Shown here: positions 28,108 to 36,468 of the stretch, in pieces
Numbering within the stretch: the stretch's first letter is position 1
How the letters are laid out: every line of letters begins with the position of its first letter
Origin: Nocardia sp. BSTN01
Lineage (GTDB): Bacteria; Actinomycetota; Actinomycetes; Mycobacteriales; Mycobacteriaceae
Length of the DNA: 64,000 nt
Direction: 5' to 3'
NCBI RefSeq assembly: GCF_015354405.1
Contig: NZ_JADKYP010000006.1
Span: 62,001-126,000 of the forward strand
Translations under genes and position numbers: made by a program
Notes under the pieces: generated by a model
What the model saw: only the letters and a program-made list of their open reading frames with translations
What the model was told of the DNA's origin: nothing
Database searches by the model: none

Positions 28108-28916
28108 GCGTGGAGCATCGGGATGGGAGTCGGCCGAGTGCGGGCAGCGAACTTTTCTGGCGGGAATTGCGTGGGGTGACCCAGGCACGGATCGGGCTCG
28201 GGCGCACCGGTGATGCGCTGCCCACCGCGCGGGTACTGGAATTCCGGGCCGCGCATTCGGTGGCGCGCGACGCCGTGCACACCTCCGTGGACGTGGATGC
28301 GTTGAGCGAACGGATCGCCGCGCTGGACATCGGGACGCCGATCCGGGTGCGCAGCCGGGCGCGCGACCGCGCGGAGTATCTGCGCAGGCCCGATCTCGGA
28401 CGCGAACCCGAGGACTCCCCGGAGATACGAAAGCCCTTGTCGCCCAGTACTTTCGACGTGGGATTCGTGCTGGCCGACGGTTTGTCTCCGCGTGCGCTCG
28501 CGACACACGGCCCGAATCTGCTCGCTGCCCTGATCGACGAACTCGCCCCGCACTACGCGCTGGCCCCGCCGGTGATCGCGACGCAGGCGCGGGTGGCGAT
28601 CGGCGACCCTCTCGGCGCCGCTCTCGGCGTACGCACCGTGCTGGTGCTGATCGGCGAACGCCCCGGCCTGTCGGTGGCCGACAGTCTCGGCATCTACCTC
28701 ACCCACCACCCTCGCCCCGGCCGCACCGACGCCGAACGCAACTGCGTGTCGAATATCCACCCGCCCGAGGGCCTGGGGTATCGGCAGGCCGCGGCGGTGG
28801 TCGCGGGTCTGGTCGCGGGTGCGCGTGCGCTGGGACGATCCGGCGTGGACCTGAAGGACGGGTCGGGCGCCGATGCGGTGAAATCCGCTGTGGTGGAAGG
28901 TATTTCGAAGGGCTGA
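28104..28916 (+). CDS. eutC: Ethanolamine ammonia-lyase small subunit
   Basis: 270 residues. The beta subunit binds adenosylcobalamin with EutB. Typical segments are TQARIGLGRTGDALPTARVLEFRAAHSVARDAVH, FVLADGLSPRALATHG, QARVAIGDPLGAALGV, LVLIGERPGLSVADSLGIYLTH and the cysteine-containing RNCVSNIHPPEGLGY. The ATG at 28104 overlaps the eutB stop (ATGA). The 120 bases after it, up to the helicase gene on the other strand, contain nothing recognised. Confidence 0.95.
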   Translation: MSVEHRDGSRPSAGSELFWRELRGVTQARIGLGRTGDALPTARVLEFRAAHSVARDAVHTSVDVDALSERIAALDIGTPIRVRSRARDRAEYLRRPDLGREPEDSPEIRKPLSPSTFDVGFVLADGLSPRALATHGPNLLAALIDELAPHYALAPPVIATQARVAIGDPLGAALGVRTVLVLIGERPGLSVADSLGIYLTHHPRPGRTDAERNCVSNIHPPEGLGYRQAAAVVAGLVAGARALGRSGVDLKDGSGADAVKSAVVEGISKG

Positions 28917-29037
28917 CGCCGCAGTGACGCTGCACGGTCGAAAGCCGTTCTCTGCAAGTCGCAGTCGGAAACTGGGTCCGACGTCGGTGGTTGGCACGCT
29001 GCCGAGTCGATGGGGTGGGGTTGTCCCGGTAGGTGAT

Positions 29038-30882
29038 TCAGTTGGCGCGGCGGTTGCGGGAGTGTGGCGGCCGGTTATTTCGCCGGGGCCTCGCGCGTGT
29101 GTCGGCTTCTTGCGTGTCGACCGCCCGAGCCGGGGCGGCGGCCGGATCCGGGAGCGGGCGTCCGGTCGGCGGGCGGGCCCCGGCCAAGTCGGCGAGCCGG
29201 GAGTCGCCCGACCGCGCGCGCAGCTGCTCGAACGGCACCGCGGCGTCGCGGAGCACGGTTTCGGTGCCCGCATCGGTGCTGATCGTGATGATTGTTCCGG
29301 CCGCGCCGGCGCGGCCCGTGCGGCCGGAGCGATGCAGATAATCCTTGGCGTCGGCGGCGGGATCGACATGGACCACCAGCGTGACGTCGTCGACGTGGAT
29401 ACCGCGCGCGGCCACATCGGTGGCGACCAGCACCGGTGCCACCCCGGAGGAGAAGGCCGCCAGGGTGCGGGTGCGCTGCGCCTGACTCAGCCCGCCGTGC
29501 AGCGCGACGGCTCCGACCCCAACCTCCCGTAGCCGCCGCGCGAGTTTGTCCGCGCCGTACTGGGTGCGCACGAAAAGCAGGGTGCGCCCGTCCCGTGCGG
29601 CGATCTGCGTGACCACGGCGCGCTTGTCGGATGCTCGCACCTGTACGAGGTAGTGGGCGACCTCGGCTGTGCCGGAAGGGGAGAACCCACCGAACTCGCT
29701 GCCGGTGCGCGGGCTACCGGCACTGTCGGCACTGTCGGCCGGAGGGAGGTCGGCAGTCGTGTTCGCACCGGCAGCCGGAGCGTCGGCCTTCTCGGGCGCA
29801 GCCGCCGAATCCCTTGCCTCGAGGCGAGATTCGGTCCGAGATGCACGTGCGGCTCGTCCTTGTGCCGATCCGGCCGGCCGCCCGGACGTCCCGGAATCGG
29901 TGCCGGTTTCGGACGCACCCGGCGCGCGCGCCGAGTCCCCGGTCGCGCGCCGTGCCGCGGTCGTCGTCACGTCGTGGTGGACGGGGTCGTTCAGATAGGT
30001 GTCGACCAGCGTGTCGACGGCGGCGTCCAGGGTTGCCGAGAAGAGCAGGTGCTGGGTGTCGGCGGGGAGGAGGTCGAGGATCGCGCGAATCTGGTCGATG
30101 AAGCCCAGTTCGGCCATGTGGTCGGCCTCATCGACCGCGACCACACGGACCCCGTCCAGGCCGACCTTGCCCTGGTCGATGAGGTCGGTGAGCCGGCCGG
30201 GGGTCGCGACCAGCAGGTCCACGCCGCGGGTCAGGCGATCGGCTTGCCGTTTGATCGGTACGCCGCCGACGGCGGTCGCCACTCGCAGGCCCAGCGACAG
30301 CGCCGCCTCGTCGAGGGCGGCCTCGATCTGCGCGGCCAGCTCTCGGGTCGGGGCGAGGACGAGGGCCCGAGGACGACGTGGTGCCGACGCCCCGCGCCGC
30401 AGCCGGACCAGCATCGGCAGGCCGAAGGCCAGTGTCTTGCCGGAACCGGTGGCGGCGCGTCCCAGCACATCGCGACCGGCGAGCACATCCGGAATCGCCG
30501 CGGCTTGAATGGGAAAGGCAGTCTCGAGACGTCCGCGCCGCAATGCCTGAACCAGTTCGACCGGCAGGCCGAGGTCCGCGAATCCGGGCCCTGCGAGCGT
30601 GGTCCGTGAGGCGGCCGGATCCCGAGCACCGTGCTCGCCCGGCGATGAGGTCGACGCTTCGGTAACGCGGGCGGCCCGGCGACCGTCCTTCGGTGCCCGG
30701 TCTTCGGCGCCGGACGTGCGGTCCGATCGTTCTATGCGCTCGCCCGTCGGCCGCCCGCCCGCGGTCCGCCGGGAACTTTCCGAGGATCGCGCGCGCTGAG
30801 GTCCGCCGCGTCCGAAAGGCTTGTCGCCGCGGTTGTTCGACTGCCGGCCGCGCGCTCCCGGTGAACGCCGTCGCTCAGGCAC
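29038..30882 (-). CDS. DEAD-box RNA helicase with a long inter-lobe insertion
   Basis: 614 residues with all helicase motifs: Q-motif FPIQ, Walker A ATGSGKT (144-150), PTRELA, TPGRL, DEAD (251-254), SAT (282-284), HGGLSQAQR, ATDVAARGI and HRSGRTGRAG. Unusual are a basic, disordered N-terminal tail (1-95) and an Ala/Ser/Thr/Gly-rich insertion at about 309-405, between the two RecA-like lobes. The C-terminus is also basic and disordered. Related cold-shock helicases act in ribosome assembly or RNA decay. The GTG at 30882 overlaps the end of the M56 gene by 8 bp. Confidence 0.92.
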   Translation of the reverse strand: MPERRRSPGARGRQSNNRGDKPFGRGGPQRARSSESSRRTAGGRPTGERIERSDRTSGAEDRAPKDGRRAARVTEASTSSPGEHGARDPAASRTTLAGPGFADLGLPVELVQALRRGRLETAFPIQAAAIPDVLAGRDVLGRAATGSGKTLAFGLPMLVRLRRGASAPRRPRALVLAPTRELAAQIEAALDEAALSLGLRVATAVGGVPIKRQADRLTRGVDLLVATPGRLTDLIDQGKVGLDGVRVVAVDEADHMAELGFIDQIRAILDLLPADTQHLLFSATLDAAVDTLVDTYLNDPVHHDVTTTAARRATGDSARAPGASETGTDSGTSGRPAGSAQGRAARASRTESRLEARDSAAAPEKADAPAAGANTTADLPPADSADSAGSPRTGSEFGGFSPSGTAEVAHYLVQVRASDKRAVVTQIAARDGRTLLFVRTQYGADKLARRLREVGVGAVALHGGLSQAQRTRTLAAFSSGVAPVLVATDVAARGIHVDDVTLVVHVDPAADAKDYLHRSGRTGRAGAAGTIITISTDAGTETVLRDAAVPFEQLRARSGDSRLADLAGARPPTGRPLPDPAAAPARAVDTQEADTRARPRRNNRPPHSRNRRAN

Positions 30883-31852
30883 TCAGCAACCGGTTCAATT
30901 CGACCAGCCACGGAATCGCCACCGCGAGGGTCGGAACCACCAGGATCGCGGCGGCCGTCACATAGGCCGCGGTCGCGACGCGCAGATCGCCGAGCGGACC
31001 GGTCAGGCGTTGAATCCGGATGAGTGTCGTGGGCCCGCCGGCGGCCATGGCTCCCTGCGGGGCGGTGGAATTCGAGCAGGTCACCAGGGCGCGGGCCAGC
31101 GGTGTCGGGCCGGTGACCTTGACGGCGGAATCGTCGGCGAGCAGTTCGATCAGCAGTTTCGCCGAATCCAGTGCGGATTTGCTGCGCACCACCCGCGGGA
31201 ACGCCTCGTGCGCGGCGGTGAACGCCTCCAGCACCAGGTCGTGGCGCGCCCGCAGATGCGAACGCTCGTGGCTCACGATCGCGGTCAGCTCGGATTTCGA
31301 CAGATTCGCGAACGTGCCCTGGCTCAGCACCACGCGCCGGCGCAGACCGGGCAGGCAGTAGGCGATGGGTTCGGCGGCGGCGAGGACGCGGATATCCGCG
31401 GCTCGGGTACCGGCCAGTGGTGAGGTCGCGATCAGATCGTCGTGGGTCGGGTCGCCACCCTGGTCGAGCAGGTCGACAAGCATCCGGTGCCGGGCGCGGC
31501 GGCGGCGGGTGTGCACGCCGACCCGGATCGCGGCATAGATCAGGCGCGCGCCGACCAGCAGGGTCAGCGCGAAGACGACGACGTAGATCAGCCAGAGCCC
31601 CAGACCGAGCGCGTCGATCTCCTTGGTCGGGGAGGTGGTGGGGCGGCCGTCGGGTCCCGGGACGAGCAGCAGGCTGGCGATGGCCAGCCCGGATCCGAAT
31701 GCCGACAGCACCGCCGCCAGCGCGACCGCCTGCCACAACACCAGCGCCGCGCGGGGTGTCCGGTACGGCCAGGTGGCTCGGCTGAGCAGAGCCGGGACCG
31801 GTCCCGCGAGAAGCAAGGCGAGACCGGCGAAGACCGGCGCGGTTGCGTTCAT
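30875..31852 (-). CDS. M56-family (BlaR1/MecR1-like) membrane metallopeptidase
   Basis: 325 residues, equivalent to Rv1845c. Two N-terminal helices (4-20 and 33-62), a third at 85-105 and a C-terminal helix surround a cytoplasmic zinc-protease domain. That domain contains VSHERSHLRARHDLV, an HExxH site near residue 190. It has no C-terminal penicillin-binding sensor domain, unlike staphylococcal BlaR1. Together with the upstream BlaI gene it forms the mycobacterial-type BlaI-BlaR pair that responds to cell-wall stress and beta-lactams. The stop overlaps the helicase start by 8 bp. Confidence 0.92.
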   Translation of the reverse strand: MNATAPVFAGLALLLAGPVPALLSRATWPYRTPRAALVLWQAVALAAVLSAFGSGLAIASLLLVPGPDGRPTTSPTKEIDALGLGLWLIYVVVFALTLLVGARLIYAAIRVGVHTRRRRARHRMLVDLLDQGGDPTHDDLIATSPLAGTRAADIRVLAAAEPIAYCLPGLRRRVVLSQGTFANLSKSELTAIVSHERSHLRARHDLVLEAFTAAHEAFPRVVRSKSALDSAKLLIELLADDSAVKVTGPTPLARALVTCSNSTAPQGAMAAGGPTTLIRIQRLTGPLGDLRVATAAYVTAAAILVVPTLAVAIPWLVELNRLLSA

Positions 31853-31915
31853 ACTCAGCTCACTGCGTTGTGGGGCCAGGGGCCCGAGATCGCGGCGGCG
31901 GAGAGCACCACGCAG

Positions 31916-32353
31916 CTACTGCGGCGGGGCGACTCCGTTGTCGTCGGACGCGGTGTTCTCGTCCTCGGACGGGGTGCGCGCGGTCTCGGTTGCTTCGAGC
32001 TTAGCGAGTGCATCCCGGAGTGCGGCAGCCTCGTCCTTTCCGACCTGTTCGACGAAGTGCACGAGCGCGGCGCGCCGGGAACCGACTTCGTCGGCCTGCT
32101 GCAGCGCGTCGACCATCAGACTGGCCACGAGTTCGTCGCGCGTGTGCACGGGCGCGTATCGATGTGCCCGGTCGTCGCGCTGCTGCACGACCAGATTCTT
32201 CTTCGCCAGCCGCTGTAGCACCGTCATCACCGTGGTGTACGCGAGCTCGCGGCGCGCGGCGAGGGCTTCGTGGACCTGCCGTACCGTCTGCGGTTCATCG
32301 GCCGACCACAACTGGTCCATGACCGCTTTCTCGAGTTCACCAAGACCTGCCAT
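31916..32353 (-). CDS. blaI: BlaI/MecI/CopY-family repressor
   Basis: 145 residues, equivalent to Rv1846c. The winged helix covers residues 5-75: LGELEKAVMDQLWSADEPQTVRQVHEALAARRELAYTTVMTVLQRLAKKNLV. The C-terminal dimerisation region holds DELVASLMVDALQQADEVGSRRAALVHFVEQV, where M56 proteases cleave family members. The last 20 residues are acidic. In Mtb this repressor controls beta-lactamase and ATP-synthase genes. It lies 63 bp upstream of the M56 gene on the same strand. No TACANNTGTA-type operator was confirmed upstream. Confidence 0.93.
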   Translation of the reverse strand: MAGLGELEKAVMDQLWSADEPQTVRQVHEALAARRELAYTTVMTVLQRLAKKNLVVQQRDDRAHRYAPVHTRDELVASLMVDALQQADEVGSRRAALVHFVEQVGKDEAAALRDALAKLEATETARTPSEDENTASDDNGVAPPQ

Positions 32354-32430
32354 CCCTCCAGCTTACGGAGGCAACGACACAAATGCGTACTACAGTTCGT
32401 CGTAACCGGTCGGTAGCTGTGTGGGATTTT

Positions 32431-33321
32431 TCATAGCGCGGTCGGGGAACTCGTCTCGGCGTCGGCCGCACGGGGCCCGCCGATCGCGCCGACTACGTGG
32501 CGCGCGCCGATCGGCACGATCATCGGGCGCTCCGATACGGGATCGGTGTGCACCTCGGCACGCAGCCCGAAGACCGTCCGCAACAGTTCGGTGTCGATCA
32601 CCTCGCCCGGCGCGCCCTGGGCGACGATGCGGCCCTCGCGCATGACGATCAGCCGGTCGCTGTAGCGGATGGCCAGATTCAGATCGTGCAACACCATGAC
32701 CACGGTCCGGCCCAGATCGTCGTGCAGCCGGTCGACGAGGTCGAGGACCTCGAGCGAATGGGCCAGATCCAGATAGGTGGTGGGCTCGTCGAGCAGCAGG
32801 ATGTCGGTGCCCTGGGCCAGCGCCATGGAAATCCACGCCCGCTGGCGCTGTCCGCCGGACAGTTCGTCGAGGGTGCGGTCGGCCAGTTCCGCCACGCCGG
32901 TCTGGGCGAGGGCGTGCGCGACCTCGGTTTCGTCGTCGGCCGACCACTGGCGCAGCCAGGACTGATGCGGATGGCGCCCGCGCGCGACCAGATCGGCCAC
33001 GGTCAGGCCTTCCGGTGCGACCGGGGTCTGGGGCAACATGCCGACGATGCGGGCGACGTCGCGGGTTTTCATGGTGGCGATCGCCTTGCCGTCCAACAGG
33101 ACTCGGCCCGCGTTCGGCCGCAGCAGGCGGCCCAGCCCGCGCAGGAGTGTGGATTTGCCGCAGCCGTTCGGTCCGATCACGGTGGTGATGAGGCCGGGCT
33201 CGATATCGACGCTGAGGCCGTCGACGATGACGCGGCCGCCGTAGCCAAGGGTGATGTTCTCCGCGGCGAGGCGGTGCGCGTCGTCGTTGCCGGTGCTCCG
33301 GTGCGGGGTTCGGGTGCTCAC
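32431..33321 (-). CDS. Iron-siderophore ABC transporter ATP-binding protein
   Basis: 296 residues of FepC/FecE type. Walker A GPNGCGKST is near residue 48, a Q-loop PQTP follows, then signature LSGGQRQR, Walker B DILLLDEPT and the H-loop VLHDLN. About 20 extra C-terminal residues are variable. The GTG at 33321 overlaps the permease stop by GTGA; the frame stays open far upstream but that region is the permease gene. With the two FecCD permeases it makes a Fe(III)-siderophore importer. No substrate-binding lipoprotein lies in the operon, so it must be encoded elsewhere. Iron control is likely from the box at 35681. Confidence 0.93.
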   Translation of the reverse strand: MSTRTPHRSTGNDDAHRLAAENITLGYGGRVIVDGLSVDIEPGLITTVIGPNGCGKSTLLRGLGRLLRPNAGRVLLDGKAIATMKTRDVARIVGMLPQTPVAPEGLTVADLVARGRHPHQSWLRQWSADDETEVAHALAQTGVAELADRTLDELSGGQRQRAWISMALAQGTDILLLDEPTTYLDLAHSLEVLDLVDRLHDDLGRTVVMVLHDLNLAIRYSDRLIVMREGRIVAQGAPGEVIDTELLRTVFGLRAEVHTDPVSERPMIVPIGARHVVGAIGGPRAADAETSSPTAL

Positions 33322-34601
33322 AATGTCGCCTTCCGGTTCACGCGTATCAGCAGCAACAGCAGGAACGGTCCGCCGAACGCGGCGGTGACCAGGCCGACCG
33401 GCAGATCGACCGGTACGACGGTGCGGGCCGCGACATCGGCGGCGACCACGATCAGCGCGCCGGTCAGGGCCGAGCCGATCACGGGCTCGCCGGGAGTGCG
33501 CAGCAGCCGGCGCGCGATCTGCGGCGCGGCCAATCCGACGAAGGCCAGCGGGCCGACCGCCGCGGTGGCCAGCGCGGCCGCCGCCACCGCGGCGCCGATC
33601 AGCACCAGCTGCTGCGCCTGCACGCGCACACCGAGCGCGCGGGTGGTGTCGGAGCCGAAGCGCAGCGCGGCGAGAGTGCGCGCCGAGCCCGCCGCGATGG
33701 CGACCACGACGACGAGTCCGGCGGCCGCGGCCGCGGTCCGATTCCAGTCCGCGCCGTTGAGCGAGCCGGTGAGCCACAGTTGCGCCCGGGTGGCGTCATC
33801 GAGGCTCGCCCGCGTGACGAGCCAGTTGATACCGGCCAGCAGCAGTGCGTTGACCCCGATCCCGATGAGGATGAATCGCATTCCGCTCAGCCCGGTGTCG
33901 CCGCCGCTGTTGCGCCCCAGCGCCAGAACGCCGATGAGTGCGGCGGTGCCCAGCCCGCCTGCCAGCGCCGCGAGCGGAACACCCAGCGACGCCACGATTC
34001 CGGTGGCGGTGCCACCCGCTCCGGCCAGGACCGCCACCGCGGCGAAGCTCGCTCCGGAGGTGATGCCGAGGACGTCGGGACTCGCGAGCGGATTGTGCAG
34101 GATCGACTGGGTGATCGCGCCCGCGATGCCGAGCGCCGCCCCGGCCACCAGCGCGGTCACCGCGCGCGGCAGTCGCGATTCCATGACGACGTAGCGCTGC
34201 GAGCGGGTCCCGCCGCCGGTCAGCACGTCGAGCACCCGCCCGAGCGCGATGTGATAGTCGCCGACGGAGATGTCGACCACGAACAGCACCACGATCGCGG
34301 CGGCCAGGGCCAGCAGCGTCAGCAGCATCGAAAGACGAAGGACCGCAGACATTCCGGCGATTCGCACGGCCGGCCGGACCCGGGTCAGCTGCGCGCCGGA
34401 TCGGCCCACGTCGGGAGCGTTGCTCGAATCGCCGACGGAGCCGGACGCCGCCTCGACAGCACTGGGGGAGCCGTCGCCGCCGAAGCCGGACACCGCCTCG
34501 GTGCCGGCGTCCACGGTTCGTTCGTCTCCGGTGGTCCCCGCCCCGGTATTCGATTCCATGCCGGTGGAGTCCGGAGTGCGGATATCGCTGCGCGCGTTCA
34601 C
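33318..34601 (-). CDS. FecCD-family siderophore permease, N-terminally extended
   Basis: 427 residues. The FecCD permease domain starts near residue 85 with about ten helices. It shows SRLPRAVTALVAGAALGIAGAITQSILHNPLASPDVLGITSGA and, near the end, GPLAFVGLAAPQIARRLL and PVIGSALTGALIVVAADVAARTVV. The first 80 residues are low-complexity, rich in Gly, Ser, Thr and acidic residues, and not part of the family. The GTG start overlaps the upstream permease stop (GTGA), supporting the long form. It pairs with the other permease as a heterodimer. Confidence 0.92.
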   Translation of the reverse strand: MNARSDIRTPDSTGMESNTGAGTTGDERTVDAGTEAVSGFGGDGSPSAVEAASGSVGDSSNAPDVGRSGAQLTRVRPAVRIAGMSAVLRLSMLLTLLALAAAIVVLFVVDISVGDYHIALGRVLDVLTGGGTRSQRYVVMESRLPRAVTALVAGAALGIAGAITQSILHNPLASPDVLGITSGASFAAVAVLAGAGGTATGIVASLGVPLAALAGGLGTAALIGVLALGRNSGGDTGLSGMRFILIGIGVNALLLAGINWLVTRASLDDATRAQLWLTGSLNGADWNRTAAAAAGLVVVVAIAAGSARTLAALRFGSDTTRALGVRVQAQQLVLIGAAVAAAALATAAVGPLAFVGLAAPQIARRLLRTPGEPVIGSALTGALIVVAADVAARTVVPVDLPVGLVTAAFGGPFLLLLLIRVNRKATL

Positions 34602-35668
34602 AGTTCGGCCACCTTCCGCCGGCGCACGAGGGCGATGAAACAGGGTGCGCCGATCGCGGCGAGCACGATACCGGCCTGCAACTCCCCGGGTGGTGCGATC
34701 ACCCGGCCGACGACATCGGCCAGCAGCAGCACGATCGCGCCGAGCAGCGCCGAATACGGAATCAGCCAGCGATGATCGGGGCCGGTGATCATGCGGCCCA
34801 GGTGCGGAACGACCAATCCGAGAAAGGCGATCGGGCCGACCGCGGCCGTCGCGGCGCCGGTCAGCAGCACCACCGCGGTCAGGCCGATGGCGCGGTTGCG
34901 CGCGATGTTCACCCCGAGTCCGCGCGCCACGTCCTCGCCGAGTCCGATCGCGTTGAGCCCGGGCGCGGCCAGGATCGCCAGCACCGCTCCCGCGAGGATG
35001 AACGGCGCCACCTGCGCCGCCACCGCGGGTTCGTGCCCGGCGGGTGTGCCGACCACCCAGAAGCGGTAGGTGTCCAGCGCGGCCGGATCGAGCAGGATCA
35101 CCGCGTTGGTCAGCGCCTGTAGCAGTGCGGTGACCGCCGCCCCGGCCAGGACCAGCGTCAACGGGGTGGATCGGCTGCCGCCGGTCGCCGCGGCGCCGAA
35201 CACCACCACACCCGCCACCAGCGCCCCGGCGAAGGCGAACCAGATGTACTGGCTCGGCTGGGTGAGCGCGAACAGATGGATGCCGAGCGCGGCCAGGAAC
35301 GCCGCGCCCGCGTTGAGGCCCAGCAATCCGGCATCGGCGAGCGGATTGCGCGTGTAGCCCTGGATCAGCGCGCCGGCGATACCGAGTGCGGCGCCGGTCA
35401 GCAGCGCGAGAACCGTTCGCGGCAACCGCAATTCGCGCACGATCCGATCGGCCTGCCCGTCCGCCGGGCAGGTGAACGGCACGCCGTCCGGGCAGGAGAC
35501 GGCGTGCCAGATCTCGGCGGGGGACAGGGATTTCGCGCCGACGGCGAGTCCGGCGACGACGGCGAGCAGCAGCACCCCGGCCAGGAGTGCCAGGCCGGTC
35601 GCGCGGCGACGGGGGGTGATGACTGCGGCGGACACGGCGGCGAACGACTCCTGGGTGACGCGTTTCAT
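34598..35668 (-). CDS. FecCD-family siderophore permease
   Basis: 356 residues, first gene of the importer operon. Typical FecCD motifs are RELRLPRTVLALLTGAALGIAGALIQGYTRNPLADAGLLGLNAGA and GPIAFLGLVVPHLGRMI. The periplasmic segment AVSCPDGVPFTCPADGQ with two cysteines is inserted after the first helix. Hydrophobic segments cover the rest of the protein. The ATG at 35668 lies only 12 bases beyond an IdeR-type iron box, so repression by iron-loaded IdeR is expected. Confidence 0.94.
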   Translation of the reverse strand: MKRVTQESFAAVSAAVITPRRRATGLALLAGVLLLAVVAGLAVGAKSLSPAEIWHAVSCPDGVPFTCPADGQADRIVRELRLPRTVLALLTGAALGIAGALIQGYTRNPLADAGLLGLNAGAAFLAALGIHLFALTQPSQYIWFAFAGALVAGVVVFGAAATGGSRSTPLTLVLAGAAVTALLQALTNAVILLDPAALDTYRFWVVGTPAGHEPAVAAQVAPFILAGAVLAILAAPGLNAIGLGEDVARGLGVNIARNRAIGLTAVVLLTGAATAAVGPIAFLGLVVPHLGRMITGPDHRWLIPYSALLGAIVLLLADVVGRVIAPPGELQAGIVLAAIGAPCFIALVRRRKVAEL

Positions 35669-35680
35669 GGCGATAACAAG

Positions 35681-35699
35681 TCTGGTAAGCCTAACCTAT
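35681..35699. promoter_or_regulatory. IdeR/DtxR iron box between the FecCD operon and the FhuF-like gene
   Basis: TCTGGTAAGCCTAACCTAT matches 15 of 19 positions of the IdeR/DtxR consensus TTAGGTTAGGCTAACCTAA, counting G or C at the centre. It lies in the 72-base divergent region and can control both directions. Confidence 0.85.
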
Positions 35700-35740
35700 C
35701 TTCCGTTGTCGACCGTAATGCCGAACGTTGAGGGGGTTCG

Positions 35741-36448
35741 ATGTCCGAACCAGTGACGATTTTCCCGGCTCGCCGTCTCGAGCCGGCGTTCGAACAGATC
35801 TGCGTCCGGCTGCGCGCGTTGCAGCCCGGTCATCCGCGGGTCTACGCCATGGCGGCGATGGCCGAACAGGGTCGCCGGCGCTGGTGGCGATTGGCCGAGG
35901 GGGTGCGCGAAGGTCGCATCGAGTTGATGTATCGCCGGCATGCCGCGGAGATGGTCAGCCCCGGGATCGCCGCCGAGGTGGTCGCCACCGCGCTGATCCA
36001 TGCCGTGGTCGGCCGGGTGGTCGCGCTGGCGGTCTGTGACAACCGGGCTTGGGATCCCGGGCTCGAGAATCTGTGGGTGCACACCGACAACGACGGCGGG
36101 CTGGACTGGGCGGGCCTGTCCGACACCACGATTCGCGTGGTGGCGGGTGATCCGCTGGCCGGGCGCCCGGGGGTGGTGACGCTGCCGTGCGATCGGGCGC
36201 TGTCGGTGTGGCTGGCCCATCGCTGCGAGGCGGCGCTGACGCTGGTGTGCGAAAGCCTGTACCGCTGTGCCGGGCTGAGCCGGGCGCGATTTTGGAATCT
36301 GGTGGGCGAATCCATCGTCGGCGCCGCCACTTACGTGCCGGAACTGGCGCGGACCGGCGCGGATGCCGGGACCGAGCGAGGGCAGGCGCTGCTGCTGGCG
36401 CTGGCCGATCGAGGGTTGCCGGTACGTCGCTCTTGCTTGGTTAGGTAA
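35741..36448 (+). CDS. FhuF-like siderophore-iron reductase lacking the C-terminal [2Fe-2S] motif
   Basis: 235 residues. The body resembles FhuF-type ferric-siderophore reductases: an N-terminal helical region, LCDNRAW-like CDNRAWDPGL, and near 190 the segment LSRARFWNLVGESIVGAA that in family members precedes the iron-sulfur domain. FhuF proteins normally end in RRSCC-L-Y-R...C-DC. Here the frame stops as RRSCLVR, so only the first cysteine of the motif remains. The stop codon lies in an iron box. GAGGGGG precedes the ATG. It is divergent from the siderophore importer and shares an iron box with it. The protein may be inactive as a reductase, or act as a binding protein. Confidence 0.7.
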   Translation: MSEPVTIFPARRLEPAFEQICVRLRALQPGHPRVYAMAAMAEQGRRRWWRLAEGVREGRIELMYRRHAAEMVSPGIAAEVVATALIHAVVGRVVALAVCDNRAWDPGLENLWVHTDNDGGLDWAGLSDTTIRVVAGDPLAGRPGVVTLPCDRALSVWLAHRCEAALTLVCESLYRCAGLSRARFWNLVGESIVGAATYVPELARTGADAGTERGQALLLALADRGLPVRRSCLVR

Positions 36449-36462
36449 GCCTGACCTACACT
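36433..36462 (+). promoter_or_regulatory. Orphan iron-regulated promoter (-35, IdeR box, -10)
   Basis: TTGCTT (36433-36438) and TACACT (36457-36462) are spaced by 18 bases. The gap contains TTAGGTAAGCCTGACCTAC (36441-36459), 16 of 19 matches to the IdeR consensus, better than the box upstream of the importer. The direction is plus, and no protein gene follows on that strand. Confidence 0.75.
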
Positions 36463-36468
36463 CAACTC

